A stretch of DNA of 64,000 nt from Paraburkholderia polaris. GTDB lineage: Bacteria; Pseudomonadota; Gammaproteobacteria; Burkholderiales; Burkholderiaceae. The position numbers and the translations under genes were made by a program. The notes beneath the pieces were generated by a model. The model had not been told where the DNA came from. It saw only the letters and a program-made list of their open reading frames with translations, and searched no databases. Positions 1 to 10,531 of the stretch are shown one piece after another; the first letter of the stretch is position 1; every line of letters starts with the position of its first letter. Location of the stretch: assembly GCF_012927345.1 (NCBI RefSeq), contig NZ_JABBGJ010000010.1, positions 124,001 through 188,000 on the forward strand. The letters are read 5' to 3'.

Positions 1-417
1 ACTAAAGCGAAGAACATTAGAGGGCTTCAGATCTCTGTGCACATAGCCCGCGGCATGCAGTGCTTCGAGTCCCGCGAGTATGCCGAACAGAATCGGCAAT
101 GGAGCGCCACCCAAAGTCGGGTCTCGCTCCAATTCCTGCTCAAGCGTGCAATCCGCCAGAGGCATGAAGAACGCCGGAGGATTTGCCGACAAATCGGAGC
201 CTAGAATCTCCACGACGTTCGGGTGCTTCACCGCAGATTGATACCTGACCTCACGGGCGAATCGAGCCGTAAGCTCCACGATACCCACGTCGTTCACGAT
301 CCCTGCTGCTGGCTCCAGCGTTTTCATTGCAGCGCGGTTCGGATTCGCGGCGGCGTTATATACCTCGTAGACGCGCCCGAAGCCGCCATGACCTAATTCT
401 TTTACGATCTCATACAT
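1..417 (-). CDS. Serine/threonine protein kinase, N-terminal part (cut by window edge)
   Basis: The minus strand encodes 139 residues from an ATG at 417 and runs off the left edge. The product opens with a glycine-rich ATP loop (ELGHGGFGRVYEV), has a candidate VAIK-type lysine in RAAMKTLEP, and reaches the catalytic-loop motif YVHRDLKPSN near its cut end. This is the eukaryotic-like (Hanks) kinase fold, which phosphorylates Ser/Thr on partner proteins. The DFG motif, the C-lobe and any sensor domain lie outside the window. It sits in DNA that looks foreign to the gyrB neighbourhood, inside a possible transposon end, so it is probably accessory cargo. The substrate cannot be inferred. Confidence 0.85.
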   Translation of the reverse strand, partial: MYEIVKELGHGGFGRVYEVYNAAANPNRAAMKTLEPAAGIVNDVGIVELTARFAREVRYQSAVKHPNVVEILGSDLSANPPAFFMPLADCTLEQELERDPTLGGAPLPILFGILAGLEALHAAGYVHRDLKPSNVLRFS

Positions 418-527
418 TCTTGGCCCTCGTCTTCTTCTCTCGTTTTTGAGTCGAGCGGCATGCCCGCTCTCTTGGTTACCGAAGATCATTATTTGCGGGT
501 GGCCCGACTTTCCTGGAATTCTGGACG

Positions 528-564
528 TACAAAAAGACCGCACCTAGTAAGCTGTGCGGTCTCG
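528..564 (-). terminator. Rho-independent terminator, minus strand
   Basis: GACCGCAC (536-543) and GTGCGGTC (554-561) form an 8-bp stem with a 10-nt loop. On the minus strand the stem is followed by a run of five T. It would end a leftward transcript arising in 565-946, where the only candidate is the tRNA-like segment at 694-780. The rest of 418-946 holds no gene I can support. Confidence 0.6.
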
Positions 565-693
565 TACGGTCGGGTCATAGATTTGCGGGAGACTGCCCCC
601 ATCACCTACCCGTCAGAACCGATTGAATATCGAGCTGCCTGAAAGCAGTGAAATTGCGGAAATATCTGACGCTTCAAAAATCGCTGGAACCCT

Positions 694-780
694 TGGTGGG
701 TTGGGCGGGAGTCGACCTCACGGTATCCTTTCGGAGGCAGATTGTGAGTCCGCCGCTCCTGCTTGACCTTTCGCCCCGTC
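694..780 (-). other. tRNA-like 3' half (degenerate)
   Basis: Read on the minus strand, this segment has a 6-bp anticodon-like stem (GGCGGA/TCTGCC) around a 7-nt loop CTCACAA, then a long variable-arm-like hairpin (CC-GAAA-GG core). A T-arm-like GTCGACT loop follows, and the segment ends in ACCCACCA. I could not find a matching D arm or a 5' acceptor strand, so a normal tRNA is not supported. It may be a tRNA fossil or a tRNA-mimic RNA; the terminator lies about 130 nt downstream. Confidence 0.3.
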
Positions 781-874
781 AGCCTGTCGCAATAACTGAC
801 GCCCGCACGTGCGGCCACTTAGCTAGATCAAAGTCTTGAGCGGCGAGTACCAAGGCTCACGAAAGCTTGCCCGA

Positions 875-944
875 TTTTTTCACTATTTGTGGCAGCAGTT
901 TTTCATTTTCTTGGCACAGTTTTCACTTTCTGTGGCACCCGACA
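875..944. mobile_element. Possible transposon end: three tandem 21-bp repeats
   Basis: Three near-identical 21-mers lie head to tail at 875-895, 897-917 and 918-938, with consensus AGTTTTTCACTTTCTGTGGCA. They are followed by CCCGACA, ending at 944. Read inward on the minus strand the end begins TGTCGGGTGCCAC. Arrays of about 20-bp transposase-binding sites next to a TGT/ACA terminus are typical of Tn7- and Tn5053-like elements. The boundary falls 2 bp downstream of the gyrB stop codon (947-949). No transposase is visible, and the rest of the element would lie left of the window. Confidence 0.45.
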
Positions 945-946
945 TG

Positions 947-3469
<2,523 letters not shown>

Positions 3470-3480
3470 TCAAAACACCA

Positions 3481-3511
3481 TAAAAACGCCAAAGGGGCGC
3501 TGCGCCCCTTG
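3481..3511 (-). terminator. Terminator-like hairpin between dnaN and gyrB
   Basis: AAGGGGCG/CGCCCCTT (3492-3510) forms a perfect 8-bp stem with a 3-nt loop. On the minus strand it is followed by TGGCGTTTTTATGG, a T-rich tract. It may attenuate dnaN readthrough so that gyrB expression is tuned separately. Confidence 0.7.
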
Positions 3512-3535
3512 GTGTGTTCTTGGTTTTTGGACGCG

Positions 3536-4639
3536 TTAGATGCGCATCGGCATCACGACGTATTTGAATTCGTCGTTCTCGGGAATCGTGATCAACGCAC
3601 TGGAGCTGGCGTCGCCAAGGCTCACTTGCAACATGTCGACCTTCAGGTTCGCGAGCACGTCGAGCAGATACGTGACGTTGAACCCGATATCGACGCTGTC
3701 GCCGTCGTACGCGATTTCCAGTTCTTCCTGCGCCTCTTCCTGATCGGCGTTGGTCGACATGATCTTCAACTGGCCCGGCTCGACGATGCAGCGCACGCCC
3801 TTGAATTTGTCCGACGTCAGAATCGCGGCGCGTTGCAGCGAACGCTGCAGTTCTTCACGGCCGATCAAGAACTGATTCTTGTGCGACTTCGGAATCACGC
3901 GCTGGAAGTCGGGGAATTTGCCTTCCACCAGCTTCGACACCAGTTCGACCTGGCCGAACGTGAACTTCACCTGCGTCGGCGCGATGTCGATCTTCAGCGT
4001 GTCGTCGATGTCTTCCAAGAGACGCTGCAATTCGAGAATCGTCTTGCGCGGAATGATCACTTCCTGACGCGCGAACGAGCCTTCGATCTTCATCGACGAG
4101 AACGCGAGGCGGTGGCCGTCGGTTGCGACTGCCATCAGCTGGTCGCCGTCCACCACCAGCAGCATGCCGTTCAGGTAGTAGCGGATGTCCTGCTGGGCCA
4201 TCGAAAAATGGACCATGCCGAGCAACTGGCGGAACGTCTTTTGGGGAACCACCAGGTTCGCGCCGTAGTCTTTAGCTTGAGCGACGGTCGGGAACTCGTC
4301 GGCCGCCAGCGTTTGCAGCGCAAAGCGGCTCTTGCCGGATTGCACGGTCAAACGCTTGTCGTTCAAGGTCAGCGTAACTTGCCCGTCGGGCATCGCGCGC
4401 AGAATGTCGAGGAGCTTTCTTGCTGCCACCGTGGTCGCGACCGAATCGCCGCCCACGCCAAAATCGGCACGCGTGGTGATCTGCAACTCGAGGTCGGTCG
4501 ACAGGAACGACACTTCAGGGCCGTTCTTGGTAATCAGCAAATTGGCGAGGATCGGCAACGTATGGCGGCGTTCGACGATGCCGCTCACAGTTTGCAGCGG
4601 CCTGAGGAGGTTATCGCGTTCGGTCTTGACCAGTTGCAT
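3536..4639 (-). CDS. dnaN: DNA polymerase III subunit beta (sliding clamp)
   Basis: The product is 367 residues, the standard length of the beta clamp, which dimerises into a ring on DNA and tethers polymerase III and repair proteins. The start MQLVKTERDNLLRPLQTVSGIVERRHTLPILAN is typical of beta-proteobacterial DnaN, and the C-terminus (DEFKYVVMPMRI) carries the conserved end of the third domain, which forms the partner-binding pocket. It lies between dnaA (219 bp upstream) and gyrB on the same strand, the classical origin-region order. Confidence 0.98.
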   Translation of the reverse strand: MQLVKTERDNLLRPLQTVSGIVERRHTLPILANLLITKNGPEVSFLSTDLELQITTRADFGVGGDSVATTVAARKLLDILRAMPDGQVTLTLNDKRLTVQSGKSRFALQTLAADEFPTVAQAKDYGANLVVPQKTFRQLLGMVHFSMAQQDIRYYLNGMLLVVDGDQLMAVATDGHRLAFSSMKIEGSFARQEVIIPRKTILELQRLLEDIDDTLKIDIAPTQVKFTFGQVELVSKLVEGKFPDFQRVIPKSHKNQFLIGREELQRSLQRAAILTSDKFKGVRCIVEPGQLKIMSTNADQEEAQEELEIAYDGDSVDIGFNVTYLLDVLANLKVDMLQVSLGDASSSALITIPENDEFKYVVMPMRI

Positions 4640-4858
4640 AGAGTTCCTTCGTTGATATGACGGCCTGCGCGCCTAGCTTGCCAGCCTTACAGTGCGCAGC
4701 CGCGGCTCCCCGCCGGCGCCACGCAGCGCCTGTCACGGCGTGAATTCCGCCCGCGGCCGCCGGGCGGTTAAACCTGTATTGTGCCTGAAAACAGAACCGC
4801 TCCCCTAAAATGGGGGCGAGTTCCGAAATAAACAGGTCGATTTTCCCATCCGGCCTGC

Positions 4859-6502
4859 TTAACCTTTCAGCGTTTGCTCCAGCACGTGCAGTTCGTGGTT
4901 CAACTGGGCATCCGTTGTGCGCTCGCCGGCAATCTTGCGCACCGCGTGCAGCACGGTGGTGTGATCGCGCCCCCCGAACAGTTCGCCGATTTCCGGCAAA
5001 CTTTTCTGCGTCAGCTCCTTCGCCAGATACATCGCGATCTGCCGTGGCCGTGCAATGTTCGCCGGACGCTTCTTCGAATACATGTCCGCGACCTTGATGC
5101 TGTAGAAGTCAGCCGTGGTCTTCTGGATGTTTTCCACCGAAATCTGCCGGTTTTGTACCGTTAGCAGGTCTTTCAGCGCTTCTTTCGTTACTTCAATCGT
5201 GATTTCACGGCCGTGGAACTTCGAATACGCGAGGATCTTGCGCAGCGCGCCTTCGAGTTCACGAACGTTCGAGCGCAGATGCTTGGCGACGAAGAACGCC
5301 ACATCTTCATTCAGGCTCACGAACTCCGATTGCGCCTTGCGCATCAGAATCGCGACGCGCATTTCCAGTTCGGGCGGCTCGATCGCCACCGTCAGGCCCG
5401 AGTCGAAGCGCGAGATCAAGCGGTCGTCGATACCGGAGATTTCCTTCGGATACGTGTCGCTGGTGATGATCACCTGCGCCTTGTTCGCGACCAGCGCCTC
5501 GAACGCGTAGAAGAATTCCTCTTGTGTGCGCGACTTGCCTGAGAAAAATTGAATATCGTCGATCAGCAGCAGGTCGAGCGAGTGGTAGTAACGCTTGAAA
5601 TCGTCGAACGCTTTGCGCTGGTAGGCCTTCACCACGTCAGACACGTACTGCTCCGCGTGGATGTAGCGAATCCGCGCGCCGGCCTTGTCCATCAGAAGCT
5701 GGTTGCCGATTGCGTGGATCAGGTGGGTCTTGCCCAGACCGACGCCGCCGTACAGAAACAGCGGGTTGTACGAGATGCCCGGGTTGTCCGCGACCTGAAT
5801 CGCCGCGGCGCGCGCCAACTGGTTGGCCTTACCGGTCACGAAGTTGTCGAAGGTCAGCACGGGGTTGAGCTTCGAACGCTCATACATCGAGTCGTTCTCG
5901 CCGTTGCCGTTCGAACTGGCGCTTTGGCCCGGACGCCACGTGCGGCGGGCAGCGGCGGCTTCGTTCGCGTCGAGGCTGGGCAGATCGAGGTCGGCGCCAT
6001 CTTCGGCGGCCGCGCGTGCGTTTGCGTTTTGTTCAGCTGCCGCGCGTGCATTCGCGTTGAGGTTCGCCATCGCGCTGTTCGCGCCATTGGCGCGCGCAGC
6101 TTGTGCCGATTGCACCGCGCCGACGGCCGCGTCCACCGCGGCACCGCCGCCGTTTGAGCCAGACGAATAGCCACCGCCCGCTGCGCCCATTGCGCCGGGC
6201 GCGGAAGACGGACGCGGCGGAGCCGGCGACGCTGCCGCGGGGGCGCGCATGCCGGCTTTCGGATCCAACACAAATTGCACATCGACCGGCGTCTGCCAGA
6301 AATCGCGTGCCATATCGGAAATGCGGCCGGAAAACTGGCTCTTGACCCAGTCGAGCTTGAAGCGGTTCGGCGCGGCGATGCTAAGCGTGTTCGCAGCGGC
6401 GTCGAAGGCGACCGGGGCCAACGGTTTGATCCACGTCACGTACTGCTGGGGCGTAAGCTCACGCTCCAGCAATGCGGAACAGTGTTGCCAGAAATCGTTC
6501 AT
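4859..6502 (-). CDS. dnaA: Chromosomal replication initiator protein DnaA
   Basis: The product is 547 residues, starting [16 protein letters not shown] at 6502; an in-frame upstream extension lacks family similarity and was rejected. DnaA binds 9-mer boxes at the origin and melts it with ATP. Domain I covers about residues 1-85. Domain II (about 86-205) is a long Ala/Gly/Asn-rich linker that contains a tandem duplication of NANARAAAE. The AAA+ domain has Walker [10 protein letters not shown] (252-260) and Walker [10 protein letters not shown] (about 311-319). The C-terminal helix-turn-helix shows the signature [11 protein letters not shown]. Linker length varies widely in this family, so the long domain II is not alarming. 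Confidence 0.98.
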   Translation of the reverse strand: MNDFWQHCSALLERELTPQQYVTWIKPLAPVAFDAAANTLSIAAPNRFKLDWVKSQFSGRISDMARDFWQTPVDVQFVLDPKAGMRAPAAASPAPPRPSSAPGAMGAAGGGYSSGSNGGGAAVDAAVGAVQSAQAARANGANSAMANLNANARAAAEQNANARAAAEDGADLDLPSLDANEAAAARRTWRPGQSASSNGNGENDSMYERSKLNPVLTFDNFVTGKANQLARAAAIQVADNPGISYNPLFLYGGVGLGKTHLIHAIGNQLLMDKAGARIRYIHAEQYVSDVVKAYQRKAFDDFKRYYHSLDLLLIDDIQFFSGKSRTQEEFFYAFEALVANKAQVIITSDTYPKEISGIDDRLISRFDSGLTVAIEPPELEMRVAILMRKAQSEFVSLNEDVAFFVAKHLRSNVRELEGALRKILAYSKFHGREITIEVTKEALKDLLTVQNRQISVENIQKTTADFYSIKVADMYSKKRPANIARPRQIAMYLAKELTQKSLPEIGELFGGRDHTTVLHAVRKIAGERTTDAQLNHELHVLEQTLKG

Positions 6503-6711
6503 CGAGTTGCTGTCGTTATGGTGTGCACGGCGGTTCGCCGCTGCCCCTGTCGCGCATACGCAACAAGGCCCTGAGCAGTCATACCGAACCAGGCGTAATG
6601 GCTCCAGGCGCTTGTGCCACAAGGGTTTGCGGGGCAAGCGAGCCGGAGCGGCGTGCAGGATTTTTGGGAAGTAAGGCGAGATTCTAACGCCAAAACGTCA
6701 GCGAAAGGGAG

Positions 6712-6720
6712 TTATCCACA
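6712..6720 (+). promoter_or_regulatory. DnaA box
   Basis: TTATCCACA matches the consensus TTATNCACA exactly. It lies 210 bp upstream of the dnaA start, in the gap shared with rpmH. It could act in initiation, in dnaA autorepression, or both. Confidence 0.75.
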
Positions 6721-6775
6721 GGGACGGATCATCCGACGAAGTCCTCTCGGGGTCAGGCCGAACCAGGCTAAACTA

Positions 6776-6805
6776 TTGACGGTCAACGAAAAACCGGTTT
6801 AAATA
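6776..6805 (+). promoter_or_regulatory. Sigma-70 promoter for the rpmH operon
   Basis: TTGACG (6776-6781) and TTAAAT or TAAATA (6799-6805) are spaced 17-18 bp apart. Transcription would begin near 6812 and run into rpmH, about 85 nt downstream. Confidence 0.6.
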
Positions 6806-6896
6806 GCGGGTTCCGCGAAAACCAATTCAGTAAACCTCCGGCCATTGCGCTTTCAGCGATGATCGCGCGGTTATTTTTCGATCAAGTGAGAGCAAC

Positions 6897-7031
6897 ATGA
6901 AACGTACTTACCAACCTTCCGTTACCCGTCGCAAGCGCACCCACGGCTTCCGCGTTCGCATGAAGACCGCAGGTGGCCGCAAGGTCATCAACGCACGTCG
7001 CGCGAAGGGCCGCAAGCGCCTCGCCATCTAA
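6897..7031 (+). CDS. rpmH: 50S ribosomal protein L34
   Basis: This short gene encodes 44 residues, [18 protein letters not shown] followed by a Lys/Arg-rich tail ending GRKRLAI, the universal L34 sequence. L34 binds 23S rRNA in the large ribosomal subunit. The start is preceded by GTGAGAGCAAC. It leads the rpmH-rnpA-yidD-yidC cluster, and the divergent dnaA is the usual neighbour. Confidence 0.98.
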
Positions 7032-7045
7032 GGCAGGCGAGCGGA

Positions 7046-7546
7046 TTGCGCGCTCTGTCTGTGCCGACAGGTGACGCCCGCGGTGAAGCGGGAACGGCAG
7101 GGGCGCCGCAACTGAGCTCGGTTCCGTTGCGAGCGCAAGCCGCCTTCCCCAAAGCCGCAAGGCTACTGAAAACGGATGAATTTTCATCCGTTTTTCGTTT
7201 GCGCCCGTGGCGCCGCACCGCGCACTTCGTGGTGTACGGCCGGCCCACCGGCAATGACGCTCGCTTAGGCCTCGTGATCGGCAAGAAGTATGCGCCGCGC
7301 GCGGCCACGCGTAATCTGGTACGTCGACTCGCGCGTGAAGCCTTCCGGCTGCGTCGCGCGGAATTCGGCGGTTGGGATGTGCTGCTGCGTTTGCACACGC
7401 GCTTCGACAAGAAGGCTTTGCCGAGCGCCTCGTCGCCGCCGTTGAGGGCGCTGTGCCGCAGCGAGATAGAGGCGCTGCTCGACAAGGCAGCGCGCGAAAT
7501 TCTCCGTCGCGAGGCGCCGCCCGCGGAAGCGCCCAAGACGGAATGA
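7046..7546 (+). CDS. rnpA: Ribonuclease P protein component
   Basis: The protein subunit of RNase P, which helps the RNA subunit remove 5' leaders from pre-tRNAs. The conserved core starts at [19 protein letters not shown] and carries the RNR signature [13 protein letters not shown]. The frame opens at a TTG at 7046, giving 166 residues, longer than most family members (about 120-140). A TTG near 7130 (reading [14 protein letters not shown]) or an internal GTG would give a more typical length, so the N-terminus is uncertain. It starts 14 bp after rpmH or later. Confidence 0.93.
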   Translation: MRALSVPTGDARGEAGTAGAPQLSSVPLRAQAAFPKAARLLKTDEFSSVFRLRPWRRTAHFVVYGRPTGNDARLGLVIGKKYAPRAATRNLVRRLAREAFRLRRAEFGGWDVLLRLHTRFDKKALPSASSPPLRALCRSEIEALLDKAAREILRREAPPAEAPKTE

Positions 7547-7679
7547 CGCTCAAGTGAGCGCCCGGTGGGTCGTTCGGGCAGCCCGGTTCGCCGAAGCTGC
7601 CTCAATTGCCCCAGCAGCCCTGCTGCGCGGGCCTCACCCGGTACTCCACGTTGCGCGGCGCCGTCCGGCCGCACCAGCC

Positions 7680-7910
7680 ATGCAAACGGTACTCATCGCT
7701 TTACTGCGTTTCTACAAGGTTGCCGTGAGCCCAATGCTCGGCAACCGGTGCCGTTTTTACCCTTCCTGCTCTGATTACGCGCGCGAAGCAATCCAGTATC
7801 ATGGCGCCGCGCGCGGGACTTATCTCGCCGCCAGGCGTATTTGCCGCTGCCACCCGTTTTCCGCGGGCGGCATCGATCTCGTCCCGCCTCCCACTTCTGA
7901 AAAGCGCTGA
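7680..7910 (+). CDS. yidD: Membrane protein insertion efficiency factor YidD
   Basis: The product is 76 residues from the ATG at 7680 ([18 protein letters not shown]). YidD is a small inner-membrane-associated protein thought to assist YidC in membrane insertion. The family core with three Cys, [15 protein letters not shown] then [10 protein letters not shown], is intact. An in-frame extension to a GTG at 7554 exists but is not family-like. It sits 30 bp before yidC, as in most proteobacteria. Confidence 0.94.
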   Translation: MQTVLIALLRFYKVAVSPMLGNRCRFYPSCSDYAREAIQYHGAARGTYLAARRICRCHPFSAGGIDLVPPPTSEKR

Positions 7911-7940
7911 CGCGCCGTTCCATCGACACTGAGACAACGC

Positions 7941-9605
7941 ATGGATATCAAACGCACCGTCCTATGGGTCATCTTTTTCATGTCAGCGGTCATGCTGTTC
8001 GACAACTGGCAACGCGACCACGGACGCCCGTCGATGTTCTTCCCAGGCGCCAACCCGACCAAGACCGTCGGTAGCGCCGCACCGGGAACCACGACGCCGG
8101 GAACCCAGTCCGCCGATCTGCCGGCCACCAACGCTGCAGCAGCGCCTGGCAATGCGCCGGCAGCGGCGGCCCAAGGCCAGCTGATCAGCTTCAGCACTGA
8201 CGTCTATAACGGCGAGATCGACACCCGCGGCGGCACGCTGTCGAAGCTGTCGCTCGTCAAGCAAGGCGACGGCAAGCAGCCCGATCTGGTCATCACGCTG
8301 TTCGACCGCACCGCCAACCATACGTATCTGGCGCGCACCGGTCTGCTCGGCGGCGATTTCCCGAACCACACCGACGTCTTCACGCCGGTGCCGAACCAGC
8401 CGCACGATCTGACGGGCGACGCCAAGTCGTTCCAGCTCAGCCTCGAGTCGCCGGTCAAGGGTGGCGTGAAGGTCATCAAGACCTACACGTTCACGCGCGG
8501 CAGCTATGTGATCGGGGTCGACACAAAGATCGAGAACGTCGGTACCGCGCCGGTCACGCCGTCGGTCTATATGGAACTGGTGCGCGACGACACGCCGGTG
8601 GAAACGCCGCGCTTCTCGCACACGTTCATCGGACCGGCTGTCTACACCGACCAGCACCACTTCCAGAAGATGACGTTCAGCGACATCGACAAGAACAAGG
8701 AAGACTTCGTCAACTCGGCCGACAACGGCTGGATCGCGATGGTGCAGCATTACTTCGCGTCGGCGTGGATTCCGCAGCAAGGTGCGAAGCGCGACATCTA
8801 TGTCGAGAAGATCGATCCGACGCTGTATCGCGTCGGCGTGAAGCAACCGGTGGCGACTATCGCCCCGGGCCAATCGGTTGATGTGTCCGCGCGCCTGTTC
8901 GCCGGTCCGGAAGAAGAGCGCATGCTCGAAGGCATCGCCCCGGGTCTGGAACTGGTGAAGGACTATGGCTGGGTCACGATCATCGCGAAGCCGTTGTTCT
9001 GGCTGCTCGAAAAGATCCACAGCTATGTCGGCAACTGGGGCTGGTCGATCGTGCTGCTCACGCTGCTGATCAAGGCCGTGTTCTTCCCGCTGTCGGCCGC
9101 AAGCTACAAGTCGATGGCGCGCATGAAGGCGATCACGCCGCGTATGCAAGCCCTGCGCGAACGCTTCAAGGGCGATCCGCAGAAGATGAACTCGGCGCTG
9201 ATGGAGCTGTACAAGACCGAGAAGGTCAATCCGTTCGGCGGGTGTCTGCCGGTCGTGATTCAGATTCCGGTGTTCATCTCGCTGTACTGGGTGCTGCTGT
9301 CGTCGGTTGAAATGCGCGGCGCGCCTTGGATTCTCTGGATTCACGATCTGTCGCAACAGGATCCGTTCTTCATCCTGCCGGTCCTGATGGCGGTCTCGAT
9401 GTTCCTGCAGACCAAGCTGAACCCGACGCCGCCGGACCCGGTTCAAGCCAAGATGATGATGTTCATGCCGATCGCGTTCTCGGTCATGTTCTTCTTCTTC
9501 CCGGCCGGTCTGGTGCTGTACTACGTCGTGAACAACGTGCTGTCGATCGCACAGCAGTACTACATCACGCGGATGATGGGTAAGCCGAAGACGAAAGCGG
9601 CCTGA
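7941..9605 (+). CDS. yidC: Membrane protein insertase YidC
   Basis: The product is 554 residues, the normal size for Gram-negative YidC (Oxa1 family), which inserts and folds inner-membrane proteins alone or with SecYEG. An N-terminal membrane anchor ([18 protein letters not shown]) is followed by an Ala/Pro linker and the large periplasmic P1 domain (about 60-340). The conserved C-terminal five-helix insertase core begins near [20 protein letters not shown]. It ends in a short basic tail (GKPKTKAA), and a strong terminator follows. Confidence 0.97.
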   Translation: MDIKRTVLWVIFFMSAVMLFDNWQRDHGRPSMFFPGANPTKTVGSAAPGTTTPGTQSADLPATNAAAAPGNAPAAAAQGQLISFSTDVYNGEIDTRGGTLSKLSLVKQGDGKQPDLVITLFDRTANHTYLARTGLLGGDFPNHTDVFTPVPNQPHDLTGDAKSFQLSLESPVKGGVKVIKTYTFTRGSYVIGVDTKIENVGTAPVTPSVYMELVRDDTPVETPRFSHTFIGPAVYTDQHHFQKMTFSDIDKNKEDFVNSADNGWIAMVQHYFASAWIPQQGAKRDIYVEKIDPTLYRVGVKQPVATIAPGQSVDVSARLFAGPEEERMLEGIAPGLELVKDYGWVTIIAKPLFWLLEKIHSYVGNWGWSIVLLTLLIKAVFFPLSAASYKSMARMKAITPRMQALRERFKGDPQKMNSALMELYKTEKVNPFGGCLPVVIQIPVFISLYWVLLSSVEMRGAPWILWIHDLSQQDPFFILPVLMAVSMFLQTKLNPTPPDPVQAKMMMFMPIAFSVMFFFFPAGLVLYYVVNNVLSIAQQYYITRMMGKPKTKAA

Positions 9606-9676
9606 TTGATGTCTTGCCTGCAGCGGGCGGTGGTAGTGTCCGCTGACTGACAGGCAGAAGCAGAAGCTAGCCGTAT

Positions 9677-9712
9677 AAAAAGCCGCCCGGTTTGCGCCGG
9701 GCGGCTTTTTTT
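9677..9712. terminator. Bidirectional terminator after yidC
   Basis: AGCCGCCCGG/CCGGGCGGCT (9681-9706) forms a 10-bp GC stem with a 6-nt loop, flanked by AAAA and a run of seven or more T. It serves yidC on the plus strand and the convergent HTH gene on the minus strand, whose stop codon touches it. Confidence 0.92.
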
Positions 9713-10184
9713 ATGACTCGGCCGATGGGCCCTTCTCTTTCGATGTCGATGCGTCTTCAGGCGCGGCGCCGGTTTCCTGTTGCGTGCCGCCGTCAAATTC
9801 AGTGATCAGTTCTTCCACCAGATTGCGCTGCTTGGGCGACAAACCCGCGAACCGGTTAGCCATCTGCGTAACCATCTCGATCGTTTCCGGCGCCAGCGGA
9901 TATTTCTCGCCACGGCCGAGCGGTTTAGCCTTGCCGGATGGAGTCGGCCCGTAATGCAGCCAATGAACGTCCTTTTGCAGCCACGTAGCTAGAACCTGCA
10001 ACTTATCGCGCTTGGGGATCGTCGTACCCGCGAGCCATTTGTGCGCGGTTTGCGGTGAGACGGCAGGGCCACTGCTATAAAGCAGATTGAATTCCCTGGC
10101 TAAATCGGTCCCACCCTTAATGTCTTTGGGGAGTGAGTCTTTCAGCCGTTTGGCGAAAGCTGCTTTTTCTTTGGAGGTCGGCAT
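9711..10184 (-). CDS. HTH-type regulator, phage-repressor-like
   Basis: The product is 157 residues from the ATG at 10184 (MPTSKEKAAFAKRLKDSL); a TTG at 10223 would add 13 residues. Residues about 20-75 look like a lambda-repressor-type helix-turn-helix, with the recognition region SPQTAHKWLAGTTIPKRDKL. The C-terminal half is charged, with an acidic Glu/Thr/Ser tail, and shows no enzymatic motif. Two near-identical inverted-repeat sites lie upstream at 10250 and 10375, so autoregulation and control toward mnmE are plausible. I recognise the fold class but no named family member. Confidence 0.75.
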   Translation of the reverse strand: MPTSKEKAAFAKRLKDSLPKDIKGGTDLAREFNLLYSSGPAVSPQTAHKWLAGTTIPKRDKLQVLATWLQKDVHWLHYGPTPSGKAKPLGRGEKYPLAPETIEMVTQMANRFAGLSPKQRNLVEELITEFDGGTQQETGAAPEDASTSKEKGPSAES

Positions 10185-10249
10185 GGGCCCGATTGTGCAA
10201 TTCGGCGCATAATCAGTGGACAACCAACTGCGCTACTTTATTGCTCAAA

Positions 10250-10264
10250 TAAGCTATTCTTAGC
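10250..10264. promoter_or_regulatory. Operator-like inverted repeat, site 1
   Basis: TAAGCTATTCTTAGC is a partial palindrome lying 66 bp upstream of the HTH gene start. It nearly repeats site 2 at 10375, differing by one inserted base in the spacer. Confidence 0.5.
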
Positions 10265-10374
10265 CTGAAATCGGCACTGAATGCCGTGTTTCACGATTTC
10301 ATCGAATATCGTCTTTTCCTTGCGCAGCGTGCGTTTTAGGCATTCTGGCGCGTCCATCTGTCGCAAGGGTGTCT

Positions 10375-10388
10375 TAAGCTATCTTAGC
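10375..10388. promoter_or_regulatory. Operator-like inverted repeat, site 2
   Basis: TAAGCTATCTTAGC contains AAGCTA-TCT-TAGCTT (10376-10390), a perfect 6-bp inverted repeat with a 3-bp spacer. Together with site 1 it occupies the divergent gap between the HTH regulator and mnmE. No gene is seen in 10185-10531. Confidence 0.5.
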
Positions 10389-10531
10389 TTGTGTGAGATA
10401 AATCCTTATTTGTCTTATGAAAAGCAAGCCATGCTAGGAGTCTGGCCCGGTTCAAGAGCCAGCGGATGCCCGCGTTACAATGCCCGGCGCCCGCTCGTGC
10501 GCATTCAATCCCTTCTGATAGCCTCGTCCCC

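Larger units (their letters stand above)
6503..6896. other. dnaA-rpmH intergenic region, candidate oriC side
   Basis: This 394-bp gap separates the divergent dnaA and rpmH units, a usual place for the chromosomal origin. It holds one perfect DnaA box, TTATCCACA (6712-6720), and a rpmH promoter. I found no second perfect box and no strongly AT-rich unwinding tract, so whether this is the complete oriC or only a DnaA-autoregulated promoter region is open. Confidence 0.4.

Noticed and set aside
694-780. A functional tRNA gene
   Set aside because: No 5' acceptor strand pairs with the 3' end and there is no D arm. It is kept only as a tRNA-like segment.
7983-9446. A 487-residue minus-strand frame opposite yidC
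   Set aside because: Arg/His-rich shadow of a conserved gene; no motif.
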